A stretch of DNA of 64,000 nucleotides from Limiplasma sp034927815 (GTDB taxonomy: Bacteria > Bacillota > Clostridia > Christensenellales > Aristaeellaceae). Below the pieces are notes generated by a model. That model saw only the letters and a list, made by a program, of their open reading frames with translations. It was not told the DNA's origin and ran no database searches. A program made the translations under genes and the position numbers. The stretch's first letter is position 1, and the number at the start of each line of letters is the position of its first letter. The stretch lies in the NCBI GenBank assembly GCA_034927815.1, contig JAYFPK010000032.1, positions 1 through 64,000 on the forward strand. Reading direction: 5' to 3'. This document shows, piece after piece, positions 50,181 through 58,526 of this stretch.

Positions 50181-51990
50181 TTGCGCTCGCCTCCTTCTCC
50201 TGGCTCTTGCCCAGGTAGGCCGCGATGACCTTGGGGTTTTTGCCGATCTCCGCCGGGGTGCCCTCGGCGATGATGCCGCCGTAGTTGAGCACATAGATGC
50301 GCTCGCAGATGCCCATTACCAGCTTCATATCATGCTCGATCAGCAGCACGGCCACGGAGAACTGGTCCCGGATCAGGCGGATGGTCTCCATGAGCTCCCT
50401 GGTTTCAATGGGGTTCATGCCCGCTGCGGGTTCGTCCAGCAAAAGCACCTTGGGGTTGGTAGCCAAGGCCCGGCAGATTTCCAGCTTGCGCTGCTGGCCG
50501 TAGGGCAGGCTGTCCGCGGGCAGGTCCGCGGTATCCTCCATGTGGAAAACCCGGAGCAGCTCCCGGGCGCGGATGTCGATGCCCCGTTCCTCCCGGGCGT
50601 AGCCGGGCAGGCGGAACACGCCGCTGGCTGCGGAATAGTGCATGCGAGAGTGGAAGGCCACCTTGATGTTCTCCAGCACCGTCATGGACCGGAACAGCCG
50701 GATATTCTGGAAGGTGCGGGCGATGCCCGCGGAGACGATCTCGTAGGTCTTTTTGCCCGCGATGGAATCGCCCAGCAAGGTGATTTCGCCGCTGGTGGGC
50801 TGGTAGACCCCGGTAAGCATGTTGAAAACCGTGGTCTTGCCCGCGCCGTTGGGGCCGATCAGGCCCACGATCTCATTGTCGCTGAGGGAGATATTCACGT
50901 CCTCGGCGGCGGTGAGGCCTCCAAAACGGATGCCCAGGCCGTGGGTGGTGAGCACAGGGGCGTCCTCGTTGACGTCGTAGCGGGGAATGTCCGGCATGAG
51001 GGGGAGCTTTTCCCGCTTCTTGATGCCCAGCTTCCGCACGATCCAATCCCAAAGGGCCACCAGGGAGAACTCCGCCGTGCCCATGAGGCCCGCGGGGCGG
51101 AAGAGCATCATCAAAATCAGCATGACGCTGTAAAGCAGCAAGCGGTAATCGGCAAATTCCCGCAAAAGCTCCGGCAGCAAGGTCAGCACTGTAGCGGAAA
51201 TGATGCTGCCGGTGATGGAGCCCATGCCGCCCAACACCACCATCACCAAATACTCGATGGACTTGTTGAAGTCAAAGGCGGCGGCGGACAGGCGGCTGAC
51301 GTAATGGGCGTACAGGCCCCCGGCGATGCCCGCAAAGAAAGCCGCCAGCGTAAAGGCGAAGATTTTGTAATAGGTGGTGGAAATGCCCGTGGCCTCGGCG
51401 GCCACGGCGTTCTCCCGGATGGAGATGATGGCCCGGCCATGGCGGGAGCGGCCCAAGGTGAACATGACGATGATCACCGCCACCATGACAAAATAGGTAA
51501 CGGGGAAGGTATTGACCCTGGGAATGCGGCTGATGCCCGCCGCGCCGCCGGTGATCTCCAGATTCTGGATCATCACCCGGATGATCTCCCCAAAGCCCAG
51601 GGTGATGATGGCAAGATAATCGCCCTTCAGGCGCAGGGCGGGAATGCCGATGAGCAGCCCCATCACCGCCGCCAGCAGCCCGCCGGCCAGCAGGGAAATG
51701 GGCAGCGCGGCAATGCTCTCCCACCCCCAGGAGGCGCTGATGGCCTTGGTGATGATTCCGGCGGTAAAGGCGCCCACGCTCATGAAGCCCGCATGGCCCA
51801 AGGCCAGTTCCCCCAAAAAGCCCGTGGTGAGGTTCAGGCTCACGGTCATGATGATATTGATGCCCACCAGAATCAGCACGCCCGCGTAATACTTGTTGAT
51901 CACATTGGCGCCCATCAAAGCGGAGAGCACCAGGTAGATCAGGAAGATGGCGGATAAGTTCAGCACGTATGCCTTGAATTTCTTGGTCAT
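50173..51990 (-). CDS. livMG: Fused LivM permease - LivG ATPase
   Basis: 605 residues. The N-terminal LivM permease (about 1-310) has 8-10 membrane helices with GHAGFMSVGAFTAG and GDYLAIITLGFGEI. A linker of about 40 residues (KLGIKKREKLPLMPDIPRYDV) is followed by a complete LivG ATPase (about 345-595): Walker A GPNGAGKTT, LPYGQQRKLEI signature, Walker B LLLDEPAAGMN, ending with the LivG-type EKEASANA tail. The frame is open throughout with no stop or frameshift at the junction. ATG at 51990 follows GAGGTGGG. Confidence 0.93.
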   Translation of the reverse strand: MTKKFKAYVLNLSAIFLIYLVLSALMGANVINKYYAGVLILVGINIIMTVSLNLTTGFLGELALGHAGFMSVGAFTAGIITKAISASWGWESIAALPISLLAGGLLAAVMGLLIGIPALRLKGDYLAIITLGFGEIIRVMIQNLEITGGAAGISRIPRVNTFPVTYFVMVAVIIVMFTLGRSRHGRAIISIRENAVAAEATGISTTYYKIFAFTLAAFFAGIAGGLYAHYVSRLSAAAFDFNKSIEYLVMVVLGGMGSITGSIISATVLTLLPELLREFADYRLLLYSVMLILMMLFRPAGLMGTAEFSLVALWDWIVRKLGIKKREKLPLMPDIPRYDVNEDAPVLTTHGLGIRFGGLTAAEDVNISLSDNEIVGLIGPNGAGKTTVFNMLTGVYQPTSGEITLLGDSIAGKKTYEIVSAGIARTFQNIRLFRSMTVLENIKVAFHSRMHYSAASGVFRLPGYAREERGIDIRARELLRVFHMEDTADLPADSLPYGQQRKLEICRALATNPKVLLLDEPAAGMNPIETRELMETIRLIRDQFSVAVLLIEHDMKLVMGICERIYVLNYGGIIAEGTPAEIGKNPKVIAAYLGKSQEKEASANA

Positions 51991-52000
51991 CCGGCCCACC

Positions 52001-52891
52001 TCATACTTTCTCGCCCGCGGCGTTGCCCAGCAGCCCGGAGGGCTTCACCAGCAGCACCAGGATCAAAATGCCGTAGACCACGGCGTCGGAAAGCTGGGTG
52101 GAGATGTAGCCCTTGGTGAGGCTTTCCGCCACGCCCATGATGAAGCCGCCCAGCATGGCCCCGGGCATCACGCCGATGCCTCCCAGCACCGCGGCGATGA
52201 AGGCCTTCAGGCCGGGCATGGAGCCCATGGTGGGAAACACCAAAGGATAGGCGATGCTGTACAGCACGGCCCCTACCCCGGCCAGGGCGCAGCCGATGGC
52301 AAAGGTGACGGAGATGGTGACGTTGACGTTGATGCCCATGAGGCGGGCCGCCCCCTGGTCCTCGCTGACGGCCCGCATGGCCTTGCCCATGCGGCTTTTC
52401 TGCACGAACAGGGTCAGCAGGATCATCAGCAGCACGGCCACGGCCACGGTGAGCAGCGTCACAAAGCTGACGCTGAGCTTGCCGATCACCAGGGGCGGCA
52501 CATGAAGCACCGGGGGGAAGGGCCGAGGATTTGCGCTGAAAAGCAGCTGGGCGCTGTTTTGGAGCAGGTAGCTGACCCCGATGGCGGTGATCAGCGAGCA
52601 GATGCGGGGCGCGCCCCGCAGGGGCTTGTAGGCCACCCGCTCGATCACCACGCCAAAGGTGACGCAGACCAGCATGGAGGCCACCAGGGCAATGGGAAAG
52701 GGCACGCCCAGGTTCACCATCAGCAGTACCGCGGTGTAGGACCCTACCATCAGGATATCCCCATGGGCAAAGTTAATCAGGCGCACGATGCCGTACACCA
52801 TGGTATAGCCCAGGGCGATCAGCGCGTAGATGGCCCCTGTGCCCAGGCCGTTGATGATTTGGTTCACCAGCAAGAGCAGCAACTCTTTCAC
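52001..52891 (-). CDS. livH: Branched-chain amino acid ABC permease LivH
   Basis: 296 residues, about eight membrane helices, LivH family (NQIINGLGTGAIYALIALGYTMVYGIVRLINFAHGD and GINVNVTISVTFAIGCALAGVGAVLY). It partners LivM in the membrane. The GTG at 52891 is very close to AGGAGGGG; the TTG at 52882 has better spacing and may be the true start. It follows the binding-protein gene after a hairpin-rich spacer and precedes the LivM-LivG fusion by 10 bp. Confidence 0.93.
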   Translation of the reverse strand: MKELLLLLVNQIINGLGTGAIYALIALGYTMVYGIVRLINFAHGDILMVGSYTAVLLMVNLGVPFPIALVASMLVCVTFGVVIERVAYKPLRGAPRICSLITAIGVSYLLQNSAQLLFSANPRPFPPVLHVPPLVIGKLSVSFVTLLTVAVAVLLMILLTLFVQKSRMGKAMRAVSEDQGAARLMGINVNVTISVTFAIGCALAGVGAVLYSIAYPLVFPTMGSMPGLKAFIAAVLGGIGVMPGAMLGGFIMGVAESLTKGYISTQLSDAVVYGILILVLLVKPSGLLGNAAGEKV

Positions 52892-53164
52892 CCCTCCTCA
52901 TTGGCTTTGCGCTTCCCAGCGAAAAGCAACCGCCGTCCAGGCGTTTCCGTATCCACGGAGGTATGGCCCAGGCATTTTCACGCACGGGCATTCACAGAAA
53001 ACGGCTGAAAGAGGGAGGGGGAAAACCCCCTTCCTCTTTCAACACACCCAATACCCTGTCTTTGGGAAGTCCTTCCGTAAGAAAGCCATCCCAAAGACAG
53101 ATTCCAAAAGCGGGCTTCCAAAGGGATAGGCTCCTTTGGCGGGTTCTCAGGGCAACGCCCTTGG
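52892..53164. promoter_or_regulatory. Hairpin-rich spacer between livJ and livH
   Basis: Two strong stems: GAAAGAGGGAGGGGG/CCCCCTTCCTCTTTC (about 53007-53040), and CTGTCTTTGGGA/TCCCAAAGACAG (12-bp perfect arms, 53056-53100). A diverged three-hairpin module lies at 53123-53164. Such spacers often end or stabilise the binding-protein mRNA so that LivJ is made in excess over the permease. Confidence 0.6.
53123..53164 (-). repeat. Three-hairpin module, diverged copy (downstream of livJ)
   Basis: On the minus strand, immediately after the livJ stop codon: AAGGGC-gtt-GCCCT, then GAGAACCC, one base, and CCAAAGG-agcctatc-CCTTTGG. It resembles H2-ACCC-H3 of the other copies, but the linker is shorter, so the assignment is tentative. 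Confidence 0.4.
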
Positions 53165-54301
53165 TTACGGGTTCTGCTGCTTGACGAAAATCTGTTTGCC
53201 AGTCTCGTCGAAGGTGAGGATGAAGGCGCTCTTGATGGGGTCGTTGTGATCGTCAAAGGAGATCACGCCGGAAACGCCTTCCACCTGGCTGTTCTTGATA
53301 GCGTCCACCACGGCGGCATACTCGGTGGTACCGGCGGTCTTGATGGCGTTGGTGAGCACCAGAGCCGCGTCATAGCCGGTGGCGGAGAAGGAAATGCTGG
53401 GCATCTCGCCGTACTCTGCCTGATAGCCAGCCAGGAAGGCCTTCACCATGTCGCTGTCGCCGTCGTTGGAGAAGTGGTCGGAGTAGTACAAGTTGGTGAG
53501 CAGGCTCTTGTCGCTGATGGAGCCTACGATGTCGGCGATACCGTCGGCGCCCAGGAACTTCACATCCAGGCCCAGCTCTTTGGCCTGGGTCAGGATGAGG
53601 GCGGCCTCGCGGCCGTAGTAGGGCAGGAAGACGATTTCAGGAGCCGCGTCCTTGAGCTTGGTGAGCTGGGCTTTGAAGTCCATCTCATCCTTGACGGTGG
53701 CTTCCAGGGCCACGATGGTCTGGCCATTGGCCTCGGCCTGAACCACAAAGGTATCCTTCAGGCCGGTGGAATACTCGTTGCCGTTTTCATAGAGCACCGC
53801 CAGCTTGGTGGCGCCGAACTGATCCTTGGCGAAGTTGGCCATCGCCACGGCCTGGAAGGGATCCAGGAAGCAGGTGCGGAACACGTTGGGGCGGTCCGTG
53901 GTGATGTGGTAGGCGGTGGCGGAGGCGGTGATTGTGGGGATGCCCTCTTCCGCCGCGAACTCGGCTACGCTGTCCGTAGCAGCGGTAAGCACGGAGCCCA
54001 GGATGGCGACTACGCCGTCGTTTTGCACGAGCTTGTTAAAGGCGTTGGTGGCCTTGGCGGGATCGCCCTCGTCGTCCTCCCAGATCACTTCCACCTGCTT
54101 GCCGTCGATGCCGCCGGCAGCGTTGAGCTCCTTGACGTACAGGTCGATGCCGTTGCGCACGCCGATGCCGTACATGGCGTAGGGGCCGGTGAGAACGCCG
54201 ATGCCGCCAATCTTGATCGTATCCTCCGCAAGCGCAGGAATCAGAAGGCTGACCGCCAACACCAGCGCCAACACAGCAGCCGCAAACTTGTTCATTTTCA
54301 T
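53165..54301 (-). CDS. livJ: Branched-chain amino acid ABC transporter binding protein LivJ/LivK-like
   Basis: 378 residues, periplasmic-binding-fold type I (IKIGGIGVLTGPYAMYGIGVRNGIDLYVKELNAAGGIDGKQVEVIWEDDEGDP). Signal peptide at about 1-25 with an AxA-type site (LIPALAED). There is no lipobox cysteine, unusual for a binding protein of a monoderm bacterium. It leads the liv operon. GGAGGATTGGGAG precedes the ATG. Confidence 0.93.
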   Translation of the reverse strand: MKMNKFAAAVLALVLAVSLLIPALAEDTIKIGGIGVLTGPYAMYGIGVRNGIDLYVKELNAAGGIDGKQVEVIWEDDEGDPAKATNAFNKLVQNDGVVAILGSVLTAATDSVAEFAAEEGIPTITASATAYHITTDRPNVFRTCFLDPFQAVAMANFAKDQFGATKLAVLYENGNEYSTGLKDTFVVQAEANGQTIVALEATVKDEMDFKAQLTKLKDAAPEIVFLPYYGREAALILTQAKELGLDVKFLGADGIADIVGSISDKSLLTNLYYSDHFSNDGDSDMVKAFLAGYQAEYGEMPSISFSATGYDAALVLTNAIKTAGTTEYAAVVDAIKNSQVEGVSGVISFDDHNDPIKSAFILTFDETGKQIFVKQQNP

Positions 54302-54368
54302 CTTCTCCCAATCCTCCTTCTTATTTCGCGCTTCCGTTTTTGCTTACGCTTACAGAAATGCTTGCCCC

Positions 54369-54398
54369 ATTATATAGGCACCCCGTTCCAAGAATCAA
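54369..54398 (-). promoter_or_regulatory. Putative promoter of the liv operon
   Basis: On the minus strand TTGATT (54393-54398) and TATAAT (54369-54374) are spaced 18 bp apart, about 70 bp upstream of the livJ ATG. Confidence 0.6.
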
Positions 54399-54457
54399 GC
54401 GTTTTTTGGCGTTTTTGGCGCTTTTAGATTGTATTTCCAATGTATTTATATACAGTT

Positions 54458-55576
54458 TTAGGCTTCCGGGAAAATCCCGTCCACTTGCGCCATGGGCTCA
54501 GGCCCGGCTTCCTCGGCGATGCCTCCCCCCAGGCAGGCCTCCCCGGCATAGAGCACGGCGCTCTGGCCCGGGGTCACGGCCCTCTGGAGCCCGTCCGCCC
54601 GCAGGAAAATCTCCTCCCCCAGGCGCACGGCCCAGGCGGGCTGATCCCCCTGGCGGTAGCGGAACTTCACGCCGCAGCGAAAGGGTACGCCCTCCCCCGC
54701 CGGGGGCTCCCCAATCCAGGTAGGCTGGGAAGCCCGCACATAGCGGCTGTACAGCGCCGGGTGGTCCTCCCCCTGGGCTACCAGCAGCACGTTGCGCCCC
54801 AAATCCTTCCCAATCACAAACCAGCGGCGGCCGTCCCCGGCGCCGCCGATGCCCAGGCCCCGGCGCTGGCCCAGCGTGTAATAGGCCAGCCCCTGATGGC
54901 GGCCCACCACCTGCCCCTCCAGGGTCCGCATCTCGCCCTCCCTCAGGGGCAGGTAGCCTTGCAAAAACCGGCGGAAGTTCCGCTCCCCGATGAAGCAGAT
55001 GCCGGTGGAATCCTTCTTGCGGCTCACGGGCAGCCCTGCCTCCTGGGCAACCTGGCGCACCTGGGCCTTGGTCATGTCCCCCACGGGAAACAGGGCCCGC
55101 TCCAGCTGGGCCTCCTTGAGCATATAAAGGAAGTAACTCTGGTCCTTGGCGGGATCGCCGCCCTTGAGCAGCAAGGGGCGGCCCTCCCGCTGCCCCCGGC
55201 GCACAAAGTGCCCGGTAGCCATTCCCCCGGCCCCCAGCTTCATGGCAAAGTCCAAAAACGCCTTGAACTTGATCTCCCGGTTGCACAGCACATCCGGGTT
55301 GGGGGTGCGGCCCCGGCGGTATTCCTCCAAAAATTGGGCAAACACCCGGTCCTGGTATTCCTTCTGGAAGTTCACGGCATAGCAGGGGATGTCCAAAAGG
55401 CCGCAGACCTCCTGAACGTCATGCCAATCCTGGGTGGCGGTGCATTCCCCGTTTTCGTCCTGTTCATCCCAGTTCTTCATGAACACGCCCACCACGTCGT
55501 AGCCCTGCCGCTTGAGCAGCAGGGCCGCCACGGAGGAATCCACCCCCCCGGACATGCCCACCACGATGCGCTCCAC
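54458..55576 (-). CDS. mnmA: tRNA-specific 2-thiouridylase MnmA
   Basis: 372 residues. PP-loop GMSGGVDSSVAALLL at the N-terminus, NPDVLCNREIKF with the first catalytic Cys, KDSTGICFIGER with the second, and ARASQPTWI-type C-terminal domain. It thiolates U34 of tRNA-Lys, -Glu and -Gln. The start is GTG at 55576 behind GGGAGG. It lies 1 bp after the HAD-thymidylate kinase stop and shares its transcript. Confidence 0.94.
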   Translation of the reverse strand: MERIVVGMSGGVDSSVAALLLKRQGYDVVGVFMKNWDEQDENGECTATQDWHDVQEVCGLLDIPCYAVNFQKEYQDRVFAQFLEEYRRGRTPNPDVLCNREIKFKAFLDFAMKLGAGGMATGHFVRRGQREGRPLLLKGGDPAKDQSYFLYMLKEAQLERALFPVGDMTKAQVRQVAQEAGLPVSRKKDSTGICFIGERNFRRFLQGYLPLREGEMRTLEGQVVGRHQGLAYYTLGQRRGLGIGGAGDGRRWFVIGKDLGRNVLLVAQGEDHPALYSRYVRASQPTWIGEPPAGEGVPFRCGVKFRYRQGDQPAWAVRLGEEIFLRADGLQRAVTPGQSAVLYAGEACLGGGIAEEAGPEPMAQVDGIFPEA

Positions 55577-55577
55577 C

Positions 55578-56864
55578 TTATTCCTCCCGCTCCAGCCTGG
55601 CCAGCACCAAGGCCAGGGCATCCTCAGCCACAGCCTCGGGCTCCTGGCCCGCGTCCACCACCATGAACCGCTTGCGGTTGTCATGGAGCAGCCGCTCGTA
55701 GGTCTTTTGCACCCGCTCGTGGAAGTCAAAAGCCTCCAGCTCCAGCCGGTCCGGGGCGCTGGCCCCCAAACGGCGCTGGAGCCCCACCCGGAAGTCGATC
55801 TCCAGGTACAGGGTGGCGTCGGGCATCATATCCCCCACGGCGGGGGCGTTGATCTGCTGAACGCTCTCCAGGCCCAGCTCCCGCCCGCCTCCCTGGTAGG
55901 CGATGGAGCTGTCCACAAAGCGGTCGCAAAGCACCAGCATCCCCGTTTCCACCGCCGGGCGGATCACCTGGGCCACGTGCTGGGCCCGGGCCGCCGCGTA
56001 CAGCAAGGCCTCGCAGGCCGGGGACATCTCCATGTTCTTGGTGTCCAGGATGATCTGGCGGATATCCTCGCTGATGGGGCAGCCGCCGGGCTCCCGGGTG
56101 CGCAAAACGCTGAATCCGTACGCACGGAGGCTCTTTTCCAGCAGGTCCACCTGGGTGGTCTTGCCGCTGCCGTCCAGCCCTTCCACCGTCAGGAAGAAGC
56201 CCCTGGGGATCTCCGCCCCCTGGCAGAGCAGGGCCCTTAAGGCCTCGGTATCCGGCACGATATGCTCCGCCCCGGCGTCCCGCAGCTCCTGGTCGCTGCC
56301 AAAGCCGTAGCCCGCGCCAATGCCCTCGATGCCGTTGGCCCGGGCCGCTTCCATATCAAAGCACCGGTCCCCCACCATGGCCGCCCGCTCGTAGCGCTCC
56401 GGCAGCGCGCGGCGCACCAGCTCCACCTTGGAGGCCACGCTGTGGTTGCTGTCCGCGGTGATGATCCTGTCAAAATAGTGGGTCAGGGCAAAGTGGTCCA
56501 GCACCGCCCGGCAGGGCTTCTCCGACTTGCTGGTAGCCACGGCCAGATAGGCCCCTTCCTCCCGCAGCATCCGCAAAATGGAGCGGATATGGGGATACAC
56601 CGTGTACTTGTACATGCCCTCCCGGTCAAAGTGCTGGCAGTACAGCTCCGTGGCCCTGGGAATCAGCTCCGCAGGCAGCCCCAGCACCCGCTCAAAGCCA
56701 TGGACCAGCGGAGGCCCGATGATTCCCCTGGGGTCCGCCCCCTGGGGAAGGGAATGGCCCAGCTGCTCCAGGGCGTACAGCGCCGAGGAGACAATGCCTT
56801 GCTCCGCGTTGCACAGGGTTCCGTCCAGGTCGAAGATCACCGCGTCATAGGGAAGTTGATTCAC
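55578..56864 (-). CDS. tmk: HAD-family phosphatase fused to thymidylate kinase
   Basis: 428 residues. The N-terminal half (about 1-215) is a HAD hydrolase of the phosphoglycolate phosphatase type: DLDGTLCNAE, TSKSEKP, GDRCFDMEAA. The C-terminal half (about 218-428) is a full dTMP kinase: P-loop EGLDGSGKTTQ, TREPGG, DRFVDSSIAYQG and LYLEID. It makes dTDP from dTMP; the HAD half might remove phosphate from a nucleotide or glycolate. The frame is open across a short linker (LLCQGAEIPRGFF). It sits between the decarboxylase gene and mnmA, the position of tmk in many Firmicutes. Confidence 0.92.
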   Translation of the reverse strand: MNQLPYDAVIFDLDGTLCNAEQGIVSSALYALEQLGHSLPQGADPRGIIGPPLVHGFERVLGLPAELIPRATELYCQHFDREGMYKYTVYPHIRSILRMLREEGAYLAVATSKSEKPCRAVLDHFALTHYFDRIITADSNHSVASKVELVRRALPERYERAAMVGDRCFDMEAARANGIEGIGAGYGFGSDQELRDAGAEHIVPDTEALRALLCQGAEIPRGFFLTVEGLDGSGKTTQVDLLEKSLRAYGFSVLRTREPGGCPISEDIRQIILDTKNMEMSPACEALLYAAARAQHVAQVIRPAVETGMLVLCDRFVDSSIAYQGGGRELGLESVQQINAPAVGDMMPDATLYLEIDFRVGLQRRLGASAPDRLELEAFDFHERVQKTYERLLHDNRKRFMVVDAGQEPEAVAEDALALVLARLEREE

Positions 56865-56867
56865 GCT

Positions 56868-58331
56868 TCATACTCCTTTATTTATGGAAGAAAGTCCGGC
56901 CACACAGGGAAGGAGCCCTTCCGGGGTAAGGCCGAAAAGCCTTTCAGGGTCTTGGCTGCCTAAAAACGCCGCCAACTCCGGGGTCACGGCCTCCCCGGCG
57001 GTTACCAGCGCCACCCCCGGAGGGTACAAGCCGCAGTGCGCGGCGCTGACCCGGCCCACGCTTTGGAGGAGCGGCACCCCCTCCCTGGGGGCAAAGGCCG
57101 CCTCCGCCAAAGGCAAAATCCGGGGAGGAAGGGGGGGCATTGAAGGCGGGAAGGGCATTGGGGCTACGCCCCACCCTCCGCCAGGGGCTTCGCCCCTGGA
57201 CCCGCTGTTGACCGCGCCGCCCGCGGTCAGCGGGGAAGAAAAACGGGCGCGCCGGGAGATGTTTTTCAGCGCCGCCAGGAGTTTTTTCAATATCCCCTCA
57301 TACCCCCGCAGGGGCAAAATGCCCACGACGCACTGACCGTCGCACAGTTCCACATCGATGCCCGCCAGCCTGAGCGCCTCCCCCAGGGCGTAACCGCCCA
57401 TGGGCCCCGCCAGCGCCAGCCGCAAGGGGTCATACCCAAAGCCAGGGGGCGCGTCCTCCTGAGCCCGGTCATAGCCCAGAGGCCGGGCTTTTTCATAGAA
57501 GCGGAGCAGCGCCGCCCCCAGCCCCTCGCAGGCCCCTTCCCCATGCCGGTCCATCCAGGCCCTGGCCTCGTCCAGGGACAGCAGGTTCACAAAGGAGGGG
57601 CTGCTGGTCTGCACCATGGGCAGCAAGCTCCCCAACCGGGCGGCGTCCACGCCCTCAGCCCCGTGGAGCCAGGCTCCGGCGTTCAGGGCGGGCAAGGTCT
57701 TGTGGGCGCTCTGGACAGCCAAATCCGCCCCCTGGGCCAGGGCGCTTTGGGCGTCCCGCCGCCAGTTCAAAGTGGCCCCATGGGCCTCGTCGCACAAAAG
57801 GAGCATGCCGCCCTCATGGGCTGCCTGGGCCAGAGGCTCCAACTCCCCCATCAATCCGTAATAATCCGGCCTCACCGCCAGGACCGCCTTGGCCTTGGGA
57901 TGCCGCTCCATGGCCCGCTGGTAGGAGGCAAAAGAGGTGTAGGGCCTCCCCCGGGCCGTATAGGAAGCCTCGGCGAACACCGGCTCGATCCCCGCCAAAG
58001 CGCACAGGTGCAAGGCGCTCAGGTGGCAGTTCCGGGGAAGGATCACCGTCTCCCCCCGCCCCGCCGCGTACAGCAGCATAGCCTGGACCCCCGCCGTGCT
58101 CCCCCCGTGGAGCATGGCCGTGAAGGCCGCCCCCGCGCTTCGGGCCGCCAGGGCCTGGGCCTGGGCCACGGCCCCCTTGGCCCGGTACAGGTCGTCCGTT
58201 TCCGGCAGCTCCGTAGTCTCCAGCCGGTAGGGGTCCACCCGCCCAAAGGGCCCCCGGCCTCCGGTAGCGGGCATGTGAAGGGACACCCGCCTGGCGCTTT
58301 GCCGCAGCATCTCCCGCATGGGCCGCTCCAC
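56868..58331 (-). CDS. Orn/Lys/Arg decarboxylase-like PLP enzyme
   Basis: 487 residues, fold-type I. PLP lysine in QSAHKTLPAL, aldimine-supporting DEAHGA and the N-terminal HMPATGGRG segment are typical; the C-terminal small domain has FAPREGVPL. This is the YaaO-type gene commonly found just before tmk in Firmicutes; the substrate is unproven. GTG at 58331 is favoured by GGGGGGAGGG 7 bp upstream; an in-frame ATG at 58364 is possible. Residues about 369-391 derive from an inserted three-hairpin module and the following linker is proline-rich. Confidence 0.85.
   Translation of the reverse strand: MERPMREMLRQSARRVSLHMPATGGRGPFGRVDPYRLETTELPETDDLYRAKGAVAQAQALAARSAGAAFTAMLHGGSTAGVQAMLLYAAGRGETVILPRNCHLSALHLCALAGIEPVFAEASYTARGRPYTSFASYQRAMERHPKAKAVLAVRPDYYGLMGELEPLAQAAHEGGMLLLCDEAHGATLNWRRDAQSALAQGADLAVQSAHKTLPALNAGAWLHGAEGVDAARLGSLLPMVQTSSPSFVNLLSLDEARAWMDRHGEGACEGLGAALLRFYEKARPLGYDRAQEDAPPGFGYDPLRLALAGPMGGYALGEALRLAGIDVELCDGQCVVGILPLRGYEGILKKLLAALKNISRRARFSSPLTAGGAVNSGSRGEAPGGGWGVAPMPFPPSMPPLPPRILPLAEAAFAPREGVPLLQSVGRVSAAHCGLYPPGVALVTAGEAVTPELAAFLGSQDPERLFGLTPEGLLPCVAGLSSINKGV
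57160..57228 (+). repeat. Three-hairpin module, copy 2 (inside the decarboxylase gene)
   Basis: H1 GGGGC-tac-GCCCC (57160-57172), H2 CCAGGGG-cttcg-CCCCTGG (57181-57199), 10-nt linker ACCCGCTGTT, H3 GACCGCG-ccgcc-CGCGGTC (57210-57228). It is antisense to the gene but keeps its reading frame, adding about 23 residues between two domains. Confidence 0.8.
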
Positions 58332-58526
58332 AGGCCGTCCCTCCCCCCATATCGGCCTTAGCATAGCAAAAAAACCGCCCTGTGGCAAGACCAGGGCTTG
58401 TTCGCCAAACACCCCGTGTTCCCCTTTCCATGGAAGGGAATGTGTGATACACTATAAGGTAGGGTGTTTCGCGGATGGCAAGGCGCCCTGTCATATGAAA
58501 CAAAAGCATTTGGAGGGAAAACCGGT

